A stretch of 64,000 nucleotides of DNA from Gallionella sp. (GTDB lineage Bacteria; Pseudomonadota; Gammaproteobacteria; Burkholderiales; Gallionellaceae), in assembly GCA_028688275.1 (NCBI GenBank), contig JAQTYN010000001.1, positions 1 to 64,000 of the forward strand, read 5' to 3'. Position 1 is the stretch's first letter. Each line of letters starts with the position of its first letter. Below are positions 25,364-34,835 of this stretch, piece after piece. The notes beneath the pieces are model-generated. The model had not been told where the DNA came from. It ran no database searches and worked only from the letters and a program-made list of their open reading frames with translations. The position numbers were made by a program, and so were the translations under genes.

Positions 25364-26872
25364 TTATAAATTCTGTGATTTTTCTCGACGCGCCAACCCC
25401 GTTGCGATCAACAGCATCGCGGCGAAAATAACCCAAACGGCGATATTTCCCCAGCGAACGTAAGGCGTTGAGCCTTGGTAACCTTGCGCCATCCCTTGCA
25501 ATATCCCTGTTTTATGCTGAGGAATTTGTTGTAATACATGGCCATGGGTGTCGATGATAGAAGTCATGCCTGTATTGGTGGCACGCAGCATCATGCGTCC
25601 TGTTTCCAAGGCGCGGAATTGCGACATTTGGTGATGTTGCGCAGCGGCGGGGGAATGCCCAAACCAGCCATCATTGGTCACATTGACCAGTATCGTGGCT
25701 TGCGGCAAGGCGCGAATAATCTCCTCACCAAATACATCTTCATAGCAAATACTCACCGCGACGCGTTGTCCTGCGACGGCAAGAGGGGGTTGATCGTCAC
25801 GCCCACGGGCTAAATCACCCATCGGAATATGCAACACCTCGTTAATCAGCCAACCGAAAACAGGGCGTAGCGGAATAAACTCGCCAAAGACTACCAGATG
25901 TTGCTTGTGATAATACTGTTCGCTGGCAGAGCCTAAGGAGAAAACGCTGTTGTAATAGCCCAATCTGTCTTCATCAAACGCACCAATCAGCACATCGCCG
26001 TGATTTTCACGGGCGTGATCGCGTAGTTGTACCACAAGATTTTTGGGAATTTCCAAGCGGAACATGGGAAACGCTGACTCTGGCAGGACAATCAGACGCG
26101 CTGAACTTTCCAGTACAAAGCGGCGATAAGTTTCCAGTGTACTGACTAATTCATCGTCCAGAAATTTGCGGTCTTGTGCGATATTGCCCTGCGCCAGTGC
26201 CACGGTAAACGGCGCGCCCTCAGGCTGCGTCCAATTGAGGTTCTGCAATGCAGAGCCACTGCCCCATAGCACCAGCAGTGTAATCAAGGGCGTTGCCGCA
26301 GCGGCGAACGTGCGCGCGTACACTAATTGCCCTAACCTGACCAAGTACGCCGCACTGATCGCCGCGATCAGCGAAACGCCATACACGCCGAGTAAGGGAG
26401 CGTAGCCTGACAAAGGGCTTTCCACGTGCGCATAGCCTAAAGTCAGCCACGGAAATCCCGTCATTATCATGCCGCGCAGCCACTCAATCCCCACCCAAGC
26501 GACAGGCATTATCCAAAATAGGCGTAGTCTAGGGGAAAGTGGGAAACGCGCCTGAGCATATCCTGCGAGCGCGGTGAATAAAGCCAGGAACGCAGCAAAG
26601 ATAAGCGTCGCCCCTATTGCTAATACCATCGGCATTTCGCCAAAATCGTGTAGCGAAACGTAAATCCAACTCACGCCCGCACTAAACAACCCTAAGCCGA
26701 AAAAGAAGCCTCGTTGCGCGGCAATGCGAGATGTGGCGGCAACTTGCCAAAGCGCAAATAAAATGGCTAACGCCAAAACGGGCAGTACAAATACCCCAAA
26801 CGGCGCAAAACCAAACACGCAGACCGCCCCTGAAAATAAGGCTAACAAATTAAACTTGTGGATATATTTCAT
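25364..26872 (-). CDS. lnt: Apolipoprotein N-acyltransferase Lnt
   Basis: Lnt adds the third acyl chain to the N-terminal Cys of lipoproteins at the inner membrane. The 502-residue protein has an N-terminal block of about six membrane helices (to about residue 200), then a nitrilase-like domain. The catalytic triad lies in LPESAFPMF (Glu), YHKQHLVVFGEFIPLRP (Lys) and VSICYEDVFGEE (Cys). A last helix near residue 480 closes the protein. Length and motifs are normal; the gene precedes the DUF1841 gene. Confidence 0.96.
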   Translation of the reverse strand: MKYIHKFNLLALFSGAVCVFGFAPFGVFVLPVLALAILFALWQVAATSRIAAQRGFFFGLGLFSAGVSWIYVSLHDFGEMPMVLAIGATLIFAAFLALFTALAGYAQARFPLSPRLRLFWIMPVAWVGIEWLRGMIMTGFPWLTLGYAHVESPLSGYAPLLGVYGVSLIAAISAAYLVRLGQLVYARTFAAAATPLITLLVLWGSGSALQNLNWTQPEGAPFTVALAQGNIAQDRKFLDDELVSTLETYRRFVLESSARLIVLPESAFPMFRLEIPKNLVVQLRDHARENHGDVLIGAFDEDRLGYYNSVFSLGSASEQYYHKQHLVVFGEFIPLRPVFGWLINEVLHIPMGDLARGRDDQPPLAVAGQRVAVSICYEDVFGEEIIRALPQATILVNVTNDGWFGHSPAAAQHHQMSQFRALETGRMMLRATNTGMTSIIDTHGHVLQQIPQHKTGILQGMAQGYQGSTPYVRWGNIAVWVIFAAMLLIATGLARREKSQNL

Positions 26873-26965
26873 TGAAGCAGAGGATGCACTGCGCGGCGAA
26901 GATTATAGAGTGCGGATTATATTACGTAGCCAAGAGGATGTTGTGCAATGTGATTGAGGTCGCTG

Positions 26966-27601
26966 TCAAAAACGGGGGTTATCCTTAGCCACCTGCCTCA
27001 CCTTGTCCCGATAAAACAAATTCCAAGTTTCAAACGGGTAGATTTTGCCATCAGGCTCGACGAAGTGGACACAGGAATGCTTGACTGCGCCGAGATCAAA
27101 ATCGTATTTGTCCATAAAGCCCATCACCACGATGCGGAACACGTTGTCGTAGCCGAGTCCCTCGCTTTGGATGCGCGGCAAGCAGCACAGCAGGGTTTGC
27201 AGATTGTCGGTGGTGCGCTCGCTGCACGCGTCCAGCGAGAATAGTTTGAAAAACGCGGCTTGCAGCGCGGGGGATTTTTCAAAGGTGATGGTGTTGTTCA
27301 CGCCTTGCAGCAGCTCTTCTCGCGGCAATAATCCTGTGACGGGCAAAATCTGGTCGCCCAATTTGATGCCGTAGCCGATGCAGATGTTTTCGGGATGGCA
27401 GGGCAGCGGAATCATATCGGCATCGCTAAATGGATTGTCGGCTTCGATGATGCGGGTGCGAATTTCGCTGAGGGTCATGCGTTGGTCGGGCGTGGCATTG
27501 TCGTTGCGCCCCGCGTCTTGCACGGGTTGAAAGGTGATGCCGCGCACGCATCGCCATTGCTGCGCAAACTGAATCAGCTCGCCGATTTCCGCATCGTTCA
27601 C
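26966..27601 (-). pseudogene. C-terminal fragment of a COG1964-type radical SAM protein
   Basis: The 211-codon frame reads GITFQPVQDAGRND, DADMIPLPCHPENICIGYGI and VKHSCVHFVEPDGKIYPFET, then WNLFYRDK. I recognise this as the C-terminal half of the large radical-SAM group that includes tetraether-synthase-like MJ0619. The radical-SAM core with its CxxxCxxC cluster motif is absent. It would start at a GTG that overlaps the stop of the HTH gene by 4 bases. The in-frame sequence upstream (SIRKGVND) still looks like family sequence, which supports truncation rather than a true start there. Family assignment is from recall. Confidence 0.55.
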
Positions 27602-28005
27602 GCCTTTGCGGATGCTGGAAACACCTGCGCAAAAGTCAAAATCACCTCGCGCACAATTTTGCGTTGCGGTGCTGGAAGATTCAAAAAAGCCTCTAGCACT
27701 TCGCGCTCTTGATAAGCAATACCTTCGTCCCAGCGTGCAATTTCCGCTTCTATGCGTTGTTCAATTTCCACGCCGTAGCGTAATTGTTGAGGCGGCACGC
27801 GCAACCATTCTGCCAAAACCAGCACTTTATCTTGCTTGGGCAAAGACTCGCCCAGCAACCAACGACGCACCCCATGTAACGTCATCGGTCGTCCCGTGTA
27901 ACGAAGATTAAACTCGCGTTCCAATACCGCAGGTTTTGCCGCATACCCTGAAGCCTGCATCGCGTCGCGTAATCGTTTCGCAAACTTTTCACTTGATTTT
28001 TCCAT
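27598..28005 (-). CDS. XRE-like helix-turn-helix regulator
   Basis: From the ATG at 28003-28005 the 135-residue protein has an N-terminal helical part (FAKRLRDAMQASGYAAKPAV) and a helix-turn-helix reading MTLHGVRRWLLGESLPKQDK then VLVLAEWLRV, as in phage-type XRE repressors. The C-terminal helices (YQEREVLEAFLNLPAPQRK) probably mediate oligomerisation. It lies divergent from the two GTPase genes, with 158 bp between, so it could regulate them. The 3' end overlaps the truncated radical-SAM frame. Confidence 0.75.
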   Translation of the reverse strand: MEKSSEKFAKRLRDAMQASGYAAKPAVLEREFNLRYTGRPMTLHGVRRWLLGESLPKQDKVLVLAEWLRVPPQQLRYGVEIEQRIEAEIARWDEGIAYQEREVLEAFLNLPAPQRKIVREVILTFAQVFPASAKA

Positions 28006-28163
28006 GCCGTGAAAGTAATGGGGTAAGCAGGCTAATGGGTAAACTGGCAATTAACAAAAAGTTAAGCTACTTTATTAACTAATGGTAAAGTTTAGCCTTT
28101 GATGACCGTGCTTCATATCAGGTGTTCGGTTGTTTCCGCCCATTATTTTGTTAGGAGTAGCTG

Positions 28164-29144
28164 ATGAACCAAAAACACTTTACCGATGAATTCGCTGATG
28201 CCATTACCAACGATGCCACTTTGACTGAAACCGCAAAGCGACAAGTCCTTCTCAATCTTGCCCGACTTAAAGAAACCAAAGTCAATATATTGATTACGGG
28301 TGCGACGGGGTGCGGCAAGTCCTCAACTATTAATGCATTGTTTAATTCTGAAAAAGCTAAGGTAGGTCAAGGTGTTAGTCCTGAAACGATGGATATTACT
28401 AAGTATGAATTTGACAATATCGTGTTGTTTGATTCCCCTGGTTTGGGTGATGGCAAAGAGGCTGATTTGAAGCACTCCAAAAACATTATCGACAAGCTTT
28501 ACGAAAAAGACCGCAACGGTGACATGTTGATTGATCTAGTACTGGTCATTCTCGATGGTGGTAGCCGCGATTTAGGTACATCATTTGACTTGATTAACAA
28601 AGTCATTATTCCTGATTTGGGCGCAGATAAAAAACGTTTACTTGTTGCCATTAACCAAGCTGACATGGCGATGAAAGGACGCTCATGGAATCTCACCAAA
28701 AATAGCCCTGAGCCTGAGTTAGTCAAATTTCTTGATGAAAAAGTACTTTCGACTCGCCTGCGAATTAAGGAAGCAACAGGGGTGGATATTGAGCCAATTT
28801 ATTATTCCGCAGGCTACAAGGAGGGTGACCAAGCTCAAACCCCTTACAATTTATCTAAGCTGCTACTTTTTATCTTGCAACACACAAAAGAAGAAAAGAG
28901 AGCCGCGATCGCTCAGGACATCAATCGTGACCCAGATAATTTTAAACGCGACGATGGACTTGATGATTATCGTGGAAAAATCCGCGCTACATTGTGGGAG
29001 TCCGTTAAAACATCCGCATCCAAGGGATCTGATATTGGTGGTGAGATTGGGAGTATTTTTGGTAGCACAGGTCGTGCGATTGGTGGCGCAATCGGTGGAT
29101 TTATCGGTGCAGTCGGCGGACTTTTTAGCAGTTTTTGGGATTAG
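28164..29144 (+). CDS. P-loop GTPase with C-terminal glycine-zipper membrane segment
   Basis: The 326-residue protein has a clear GTPase domain: G1 is ILITGATGCGKSSTINALF (about residues 42-60), G3 is FDSPGLGDG, and G4 is AINQADMAMKG, where NQAD stands for NKxD. It resembles Era/YfjP and IRG-like GTPases. After a charged linker (about 250-275) the C-terminus is a glycine-rich repeat (GGEIGSIFGSTGRAIGGAIG, then GFIGAVGGLFSS) that could insert in a membrane. A GGAG ribosome-binding site precedes the ATG. Its neighbour 29150-29827 is a paralogue that lacks this tail. Confidence 0.85.
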   Translation: MNQKHFTDEFADAITNDATLTETAKRQVLLNLARLKETKVNILITGATGCGKSSTINALFNSEKAKVGQGVSPETMDITKYEFDNIVLFDSPGLGDGKEADLKHSKNIIDKLYEKDRNGDMLIDLVLVILDGGSRDLGTSFDLINKVIIPDLGADKKRLLVAINQADMAMKGRSWNLTKNSPEPELVKFLDEKVLSTRLRIKEATGVDIEPIYYSAGYKEGDQAQTPYNLSKLLLFILQHTKEEKRAAIAQDINRDPDNFKRDDGLDDYRGKIRATLWESVKTSASKGSDIGGEIGSIFGSTGRAIGGAIGGFIGAVGGLFSSFWD

Positions 29145-29149
29145 TAGCG

Positions 29150-29827
29150 ATGAAAAGTTATCGTTTTGATGAAATCAAAGCACGAATTCATTCTAATGGA
29201 TTGTTGCGTCCACTTGATGTGTTGCTGGTAGGTGGTACGGGGACAGGGAAGAGTTCCACTTTAAATGCTTTGTTTGGTTCGACGGTTGCAAAAGTGGGTG
29301 TAGGTGTTGATCCTGAGACACAGCAAATCGCTGCCTATCAATTTCACGATTACCTACGTTTTCATGATTCAGCAGGACTAGGGGATGGCAAAGCAGCAGA
29401 TCAAAAGCACGCAAAAAATATTACAGCGGAATTGTCGAGGACAATCAATCCAGAAGGCACACGCAATGGTTTTATTGATCTGACGGTTGTTTTATTGGAC
29501 GGCAGCTCCCGTGATTTAGGCACTGCATTTAAATTGCTTGAAAGCGTCGTCCTGAAATCAATCGCACCAGAGCGGGTAATTGTTGCTATCAATCAAGCGG
29601 ATATGGCGATGAAAGGACACCATTGGAATGCCCAACTCCGTCAGCCAGAAGCACCACTCCTTGATTTTCTGGAGAAGCAAGCCTATTCGGTACAACAACG
29701 CATCAAAGAATCTACTGGACTGACGATCAGCAAACCGATTTACTACAGTGCCCAATTTCACTACAACATTCCTGCGTTTATCGATCACATCATCAGCCAC
29801 CTGCCAAAAGAACGTAGAGCTATGTAG
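29150..29827 (+). CDS. P-loop GTPase, tail-less paralogue of the upstream gene
   Basis: The 225-residue protein shares its motifs with the preceding gene: VLLVGGTGTGKSSTLNALFG, HDSAGLGDGKAADQKHAKNI, LDGSSRDLGTAFKLLESVVL, and INQADMAMKGHHWN. It stops after the GTPase fold (PIYYSAQFHYNIPAFIDHII) and has no glycine zipper. In G3 the canonical Pro is replaced (DSAGLGDG). The ATG at 29150 is 5 bases after the first stop codon, so the two are made together and may form a heteromeric pair, one membrane-bound and one soluble. Confidence 0.85.
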   Translation: MKSYRFDEIKARIHSNGLLRPLDVLLVGGTGTGKSSTLNALFGSTVAKVGVGVDPETQQIAAYQFHDYLRFHDSAGLGDGKAADQKHAKNITAELSRTINPEGTRNGFIDLTVVLLDGSSRDLGTAFKLLESVVLKSIAPERVIVAINQADMAMKGHHWNAQLRQPEAPLLDFLEKQAYSVQQRIKESTGLTISKPIYYSAQFHYNIPAFIDHIISHLPKERRAM

Positions 29828-29835
29828 TGTCGTGA

Positions 29836-29914
29836 CCCGCATGAAGCGCATGCGGAATGCGGGAATCATGCGCAAAACCCCGTATTTCGCTTGCGCTACA
29901 TACAGGCTACGGGG
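29836..29914. repeat. Double hairpin between convergent GTPase and cysS genes
   Basis: Two stems: CCCGCAT (29836-29842) pairs with ATGCGGG (29857-29863), and CCCCGTA (29878-29884) pairs with TACGGGG (29908-29914). The element sits between converging genes and resembles a REP-type intergenic repeat. It could stop transcription from both sides. Confidence 0.55.
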
Positions 29915-29938
29915 CGAAATCACTCAGTCATTCGTCGA

Positions 29939-31426
29939 TTACGCCCGCCTCCACGTTGTCCCTGTCGCGCTGTCTTCTAGCACGATGCCTGCGGCGAGTA
30001 GGGCTTTGCGGATATTGTCGGCTTCGGCGTAGTTTTTAGCTTGTTTGGCGGCGATGCGGGCGGTGATTTGGGCGGTGATGGCGGCATCATCTAAGCCATC
30101 TTCGGGCGCGCCGCTTTGTAAAAATGCCACGGGGTCGCGTTGTAGCAAGCCCAATACACCCGCCAAGGCTTTGAATTGGGCGCAACTTTCTGCGCTGGGG
30201 TTGCGATTGACTTCGTTGGCAAATTCAAACAATACCGCGATGGCTTCCGCGCTGTTGAAGTCGTCGTCCATCGCAGCTTGGAAGCGTTGGGCGTGGGGTT
30301 CGTTCCAATCGACCGCACCCTCTCCCCTAGCCCCTCCCCCACAAGTGGGGGAGGGGAACTGAATTGCTGTCCCTTTTTCAACGGAGGGAGGGAATGAACT
30401 TCCCTCGCCCACTTGTGGGAGAGGGATCGAGGGAGAGGGGGCGTTTTTCAGCGCGGTATAAAGTCGTGTAAGCGCGCCTTTGGCATCGTCCAAATGCGCG
30501 TTGGAGTAGTTCAACGGGCTGCGGTAATGGGCGCGCAGAATGAAAAACCGCACCACTTCGGCATCGTATTTTTTCAGCACATCGCGGATGGTGAAAAAGT
30601 TGCCTAGCGACTTGGACATTTTTTCTTTATCGACATTGATAAAACCGTTGTGCATCCAATAGTTGACGTATTGGTGTTGATGCGCGCCTTCGGATTGGGC
30701 GATTTCATTTTCGTGGTGTGGGAACTGTAAATCCGCGCCGCCGCCGTGAATGTCGAAGCGTTCACCCAATAATTTTGTGCCCATCGCCGAGCATTCAATA
30801 TGCCAACCAGGGCGACCTTTGCCCCACGCCGAATCCCATTTCACTTCTTCGGCTTCGCTGTCTTTGGCGGATTTCCACAGCACAAAATCCAGCGGGTCGT
30901 GTTTGCTGTCTGCGACATTGACCCGTTCGCCTGCGCGCAAATCTTCCAGCGATTTGCCCGACAATTTGCCGTAGCCGTCGAACTTTCGCACCGCATAATT
31001 CACATCGCCATCAGCGGCTTGATATGCCAAGCCGTGTTGTTCCAGCTTGGCAATCATGTCCAACATTTCAGGCACAAACTGGGTGGCGCGGGGTTCATGA
31101 TCGGGGCGCAACACGCCTAAGGCATCGGCATCTTCGTGCATCGCGTCGATGAAACGTTGCGTTAAGGCATGGATAGACTCGCCATTTTCGGCAGCGCGCT
31201 TGATGATTTTGTCGTCGATGTCGGTAATATTGCGGACATAAGTGATGTCGTAGCCGCTGATTTTGAACCAGCGATAAATCATGTCAAACACCACCATCAC
31301 GCGCGCATGACCGAGATGGCAATAGTCATACACGGTCATGCCGCAGACGTACATGCCGACTTTTTTGTCGATAATGGGAATAAATTCTTGTTTGTCCCGT
31401 ACGAGGGTGTTGTAAATTTTTAACAT
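29939..31426 (-). CDS. cysS: Cysteinyl-tRNA synthetase with in-frame repeat-derived insert
   Basis: CysS charges tRNA-Cys in the cytoplasm. The 495-residue protein keeps the class I motifs HIGH-like [14 protein letters not shown] (about residues 36-49) and [12 protein letters not shown] (KMSKS, about 266-277), plus the zinc ligands (GWHIECS, FPHHENE). It is longer than typical enzymes (about 450-460 residues). Residues about 327-368 ([20 protein letters not shown] and onward to [10 protein letters not shown]) are encoded by a palindromic repeat, after which the normal sequence [20 protein letters not shown] resumes. The insert lies in the linker after the catalytic core and keeps the frame, so the enzyme is probably active. 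The start overlaps cyaY by 7 bases. Confidence 0.93.
   Translation of the reverse strand: MLKIYNTLVRDKQEFIPIIDKKVGMYVCGMTVYDYCHLGHARVMVVFDMIYRWFKISGYDITYVRNITDIDDKIIKRAAENGESIHALTQRFIDAMHEDADALGVLRPDHEPRATQFVPEMLDMIAKLEQHGLAYQAADGDVNYAVRKFDGYGKLSGKSLEDLRAGERVNVADSKHDPLDFVLWKSAKDSEAEEVKWDSAWGKGRPGWHIECSAMGTKLLGERFDIHGGGADLQFPHHENEIAQSEGAHQHQYVNYWMHNGFINVDKEKMSKSLGNFFTIRDVLKKYDAEVVRFFILRAHYRSPLNYSNAHLDDAKGALTRLYTALKNAPSPSIPLPQVGEGSSFPPSVEKGTAIQFPSPTCGGGARGEGAVDWNEPHAQRFQAAMDDDFNSAEAIAVLFEFANEVNRNPSAESCAQFKALAGVLGLLQRDPVAFLQSGAPEDGLDDAAITAQITARIAAKQAKNYAEADNIRKALLAAGIVLEDSATGTTWRRA
30317..30441. repeat. Palindromic repeat element inserted in frame inside cysS
   Basis: Two hairpins in a row. The first has perfect 12-bp arms, CCCCTCCCCCAC (30331-30342) and GTGGGGGAGGGG (30345-30356). 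The second pairs TCCCTCGCCCAC (30401-30412) with GTGGGAGAGGGA (30415-30426) with one mismatch. The motif GGGGA-x-CTGAATT after the first hairpin is the same as in the element near 12268-12374. A length of about 123 bp (41 codons) preserves the cysS frame. Confidence 0.75.
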
Positions 31427-31710
31427 GTGGGCATCAGCTCTTTTAATTTTGCAAACAATTCACTGCCGTCGCGTTGGCTAAACCATTGCTCGTTTTGCCA
31501 CGCGTAATGAAAACCGCCTGACTTGGCTGCCAGCCAAATTTCTTGATTCGCATCGTGGCGGTTAAGGATAAGTTTCGCGCCGTTTTCCAATTCGATTTCG
31601 AGGACATTGCCGCTGCGGCTGTAGTCTAAATCGCCGTCGCAATCGTCAATCAGGCTTTCGATACGCGCCAAAGTGGCATCGGCGCGTTGGGTAAATTCAA
31701 GTTCGGTCAT
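31420..31710 (-). CDS. cyaY: Frataxin homologue CyaY
   Basis: CyaY is a small acidic iron-binding protein that modulates Fe-S cluster assembly through IscS. The 96-residue protein has the frataxin fold sequence: an acidic first helix ([20 protein letters not shown]), then [20 protein letters not shown] and [20 protein letters not shown]. It is the usual length. Translation overlaps cysS downstream by 7 bases; a gene pairing of this kind is compatible with common expression but does not prove a functional link. Confidence 0.95.
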   Translation of the reverse strand: MTELEFTQRADATLARIESLIDDCDGDLDYSRSGNVLEIELENGAKLILNRHDANQEIWLAAKSGGFHYAWQNEQWFSQRDGSELFAKLKELMPTC

Positions 31711-31742
31711 GGTGAGGGGTAGATATTGAGATCGTGGTGTGT

Positions 31743-33164
31743 TTACTTCTTGGCGGAGGCGGCAATCATCTCGTGCAGCTCACGGAGATCCGATTCTATC
31801 ACTGAAAGTTGCTGGAAATTCCCGCCCACCTGCCGCGCCAGCTCCAACTGTTGGAGCGCACCGTGCAAGTTTCCTTGCCCATAAAACGCGTAGGCTTGGG
31901 CTTGGTGTTGCTCTAAATACAAGCCCAATTGGGCATAACCACGCGCTTGCAAGTTGTATAACTTCACATCACCAGGGGTGCGGGTGATTTGCTCCCCCAC
32001 CATTTTCACTGACACAGCCGATTGGTCATTTTGCAACAACACATCGGCATAGTCGTAGATCAAAGCACGATAGTAGGGGAATGCTTGCACCGCTGTTTGA
32101 TAAAACGCTAATGTCGCCGTGGTGTCATGTCCTTCACGCAGCACTTGCCCCGCCAAGGTTTCGATCATGGGATGATTGCTAAGTTGTTTGCGCAAAACCG
32201 CCATCTCTAGTGTGGCTTGAGCAATCTCGTGATTGCGCAACAACGACAGCACCAAGCCATAGCGTTGGGCGATGGGATTGCCAAACTTCTCTTTACCGAC
32301 TAACGCGCTTTTGAAGTAGCGCACGGCATCCGCCGCTGTTTTTTGGGAAGCAATCAGTTTGGTGCGCACCAATTGAAACTCGATGCTATCGGGAATGAGT
32401 TGGTAAGGCTGTTTTTCCACCCGATTTTCCACGTCTGCCACGCGATTGCTGGTAATGGGATGGGTGCGCAGATAGTTGGGCGCACTGCCTTCCAGTAAGC
32501 GGGTGGCATGTTGTAGTCGCGCCAAGAACGTGGGCATGGCGTGTATGCTGAAGCCTGCTTTTTGCAGAAGATCAATCCCGATGCGATCCGCTTCTTGCTC
32601 ATGCGTGCGGGTGAAATCCAGTTGTTTTTGCGCGGCACTGGCCTGAGCTGTTGCCATGGTGGCGGTTGCCGCTTGGGGATTGCTGCGTGCGGCGAGTATC
32701 GCCACAGCCATTGCCGCCATGACCGCCAAACCATCGTTTTTTGTGCCATTGAGCATACGGGCATAATGATGCTGGGTGACGTGGGAAATTTCGTGGCTCA
32801 ACACCGAAGCCAACTCAGATTCGCTGTCGGTCAACAGCAACAGCCCGACATTCACCCCCACAAAACCGCCTGGAATCGCAAACGCGTTAATACTGCGATC
32901 GTTGACGCAGAAAAACTCAAATGACTGCGACGGTTCTGTGCTCTTTTCCACCAACTTCGCACCGATTTTGTTCAGATAGTCGTTGACTTCCGCATCGTCA
33001 AAGAATTGCTTGCTGGCGCGAATCTGCAACATACTTTGTTGCCCAATTTGCCGTTCTTGTAACGGACTCAGTGCCTCTTGTGACACATCGCCCAAGTCAG
33101 GCATCCCCTCGCCTATCACGCTAGGCGCGAAACTTAACAGCAGCAGCAGGAGCAGTTTTTTCAT
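31743..33164 (-). CDS. Periplasmic M48 metalloprotease with TPR repeats (BepA/YfgC-like)
   Basis: The 473-residue protein starts with a signal peptide (MKKLLLLLLLSFAPSVIG). An M48 peptidase domain follows, with the zinc motif LASVLSHEISHVTQHHYARM (HEISH, about residues 128-132) and the downstream Glu ligand in HEQEADRIGIDLL. The C-terminal half carries TPR-like repeats (about 290-460, for example AVQAFPYYRALIYDYADVLL and AYAFYGQGNLHGALQQLELA). BepA degrades misfolded outer-membrane proteins and helps LptD assembly. Layout and length fit BepA. Confidence 0.93.
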   Translation of the reverse strand: MKKLLLLLLLSFAPSVIGEGMPDLGDVSQEALSPLQERQIGQQSMLQIRASKQFFDDAEVNDYLNKIGAKLVEKSTEPSQSFEFFCVNDRSINAFAIPGGFVGVNVGLLLLTDSESELASVLSHEISHVTQHHYARMLNGTKNDGLAVMAAMAVAILAARSNPQAATATMATAQASAAQKQLDFTRTHEQEADRIGIDLLQKAGFSIHAMPTFLARLQHATRLLEGSAPNYLRTHPITSNRVADVENRVEKQPYQLIPDSIEFQLVRTKLIASQKTAADAVRYFKSALVGKEKFGNPIAQRYGLVLSLLRNHEIAQATLEMAVLRKQLSNHPMIETLAGQVLREGHDTTATLAFYQTAVQAFPYYRALIYDYADVLLQNDQSAVSVKMVGEQITRTPGDVKLYNLQARGYAQLGLYLEQHQAQAYAFYGQGNLHGALQQLELARQVGGNFQQLSVIESDLRELHEMIAASAKK

Positions 33165-33379
33165 GTTGAAGAGGCTGGAGAGTGATTTGCGCGATGCAAA
33201 ACGAGGGGCGCATTATATATGTTGTGACTTTGCCAATGGCAGCTTGTTGGTGGAGATCACACCTCTCAACTTCGTTTGTAAAAGTTGCATTTCAATGTTG
33301 TATCCACCAAACACTTTATTTAAACACAGACTATTTATCCATCACCTCTCAGCAGAAGTAAGGGGCGAATAAAATAATT

Positions 33380-33408
33380 TTGACTTCAAAATACTTTAGA
33401 ATTACAAA
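33380..33408 (+). promoter_or_regulatory. Candidate sigma-70 promoter before argA
   Basis: TTGACT (33380-33385) and TACAAA (33403-33408) are 17 bases apart, 52 bases before the argA ATG. The -10 match is weak. The rest of the 296-bp gap between bepA and argA (33165-33460) holds no gene or repeat that I can see. Confidence 0.35.
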
Positions 33409-33460
33409 CACAAAAGCTTAACGCTCGCTGCGCGCAATCTAAATTAACACGGATACCCAC

Positions 33461-34783
33461 ATGCCCTCTACTCACTCCCCCGCTCAATTTGTTGCTTGGT
33501 TTCGCTCGGTCGCGCCGTATATTAATGCCTTTCGCGGGCGGACATTTGTGATTGCTTTTGGTGGCGAGGTCGTGGCGGATGGAAAATTTGAAGAGCTGAC
33601 CCATGACTTTAATTTGTTGGCGAGTTTAGGCGTGCGGCTGGTGTTGGTACACGGCGCACGTCCGCAAATTGAGCAACATCTGGCGCGCAATCAGTTGGGC
33701 GATACCTATCACAACGGCATCCGTTTAACCGACAGTGATTCCATGCGCTGCGTCAAAGAAGCGGTTGGGCGGGTGAGATTGGAGATTGAGGCGTTGTTGT
33801 CCATGGGTTTGGCAAATTCACCGATGGCAAATGCCGACATACGCGTGGCGGGGGGGAACTTCATTACCGCCCAGCCTTTTGGCGTGATTAACGGGGTGGA
33901 TTTGATGCACACGGGCTGCGTGCGCAAAGTGGATGTCGATGCGATTCATCAACGTTTGGCATACAACGAAGTGGTGCTGCTGTCGCCCGTGGGATATTCG
34001 CCCACAGGTGAGGCATTTAATTTGACTTTGGAAGATGTGGCAACCACCACCGCCATTGCTTTGGATGCCGACAAATTGATGTTCCTGATGGACACCGATG
34101 GCGTGCAAAATGCACAAGGCGAGTTATTGAAAGAGCTGACTGTCGCCCAATGCCAAGCGGTACTCGATGCGAACTATCCTTTGCCAGACGACGTGAGTTG
34201 GTTTTTGCCTTGCGCCATTCGGGCGTGTGAAGCAGGCGTGGCGCGCACCCATTTGATTAGTCGTCATACCGACGGCTCGGTACTGCAAGAACTTTTCAGC
34301 GATGAGGGCATTGGCAGCATGGTGGTGGAATCCACTTTGAACATCTTGCGCGATGCGACCATTGAAGACGTGGGCGGTATTCTGCAACTGCTGCGTCCGC
34401 TAGAAGAGCAAGGGATTTTGGTGCGCCGTAGCCGTGAATTGTTGGAACGTGAGATTGATCGCTTTATCCTGTTAGAGCACGACCATCGCGTGATTGGTTG
34501 CGCCGCGCTCTATCCTTTCCCCGACGAAGCGGCGGCAGAACTCGCTTGCCTCGCGGTCGATGCGCAATATCGCACTCACGGCTATGGTGAACAAATCCTG
34601 AAACACATCACCAGCGTGGCGCAGAAACAAGGATTCAAAAAACTATTCGTCCTCACCACGCGTACCGCGCATTGGTTCTTGGAACGTGGCTTCGTCGCCA
34701 GTGATGTCAGCACTTTGCCCGCGCAAAAACAATCGCTTTACAACTTCCAGCGGAAGTCAAAAGTGTTTATGAAGGCGATTTGA
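33461..34783 (+). CDS. argA: Amino-acid N-acetyltransferase (N-acetylglutamate synthase) ArgA
   Basis: ArgA makes N-acetylglutamate, the first step of arginine biosynthesis. The 440-residue protein has the N-terminal amino-acid-kinase-like regulatory domain (about residues 15-290: FVIAFGGEVVADGKFEEL, LVLVHGARPQIEQHLARN, VLLSPVGYSPTGEAFNLT) that binds arginine. The C-terminal GNAT catalytic domain (about 295-440: LVRRSRELLEREIDRFILLE, CLAVDAQYRTHGYGEQIL, FVLTTRTAHWFLERGF) follows. This long fused form is typical of gammaproteobacterial ArgA. Upstream is the divergent bepA gene. Confidence 0.96.
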   Translation: MPSTHSPAQFVAWFRSVAPYINAFRGRTFVIAFGGEVVADGKFEELTHDFNLLASLGVRLVLVHGARPQIEQHLARNQLGDTYHNGIRLTDSDSMRCVKEAVGRVRLEIEALLSMGLANSPMANADIRVAGGNFITAQPFGVINGVDLMHTGCVRKVDVDAIHQRLAYNEVVLLSPVGYSPTGEAFNLTLEDVATTTAIALDADKLMFLMDTDGVQNAQGELLKELTVAQCQAVLDANYPLPDDVSWFLPCAIRACEAGVARTHLISRHTDGSVLQELFSDEGIGSMVVESTLNILRDATIEDVGGILQLLRPLEEQGILVRRSRELLEREIDRFILLEHDHRVIGCAALYPFPDEAAAELACLAVDAQYRTHGYGEQILKHITSVAQKQGFKKLFVLTTRTAHWFLERGFVASDVSTLPAQKQSLYNFQRKSKVFMKAI

Positions 34784-34835
34784 TGCGCTGTTCGCACTTC
34801 AATTTTCACCCAATTTAATCATTAATTTATTCAAT

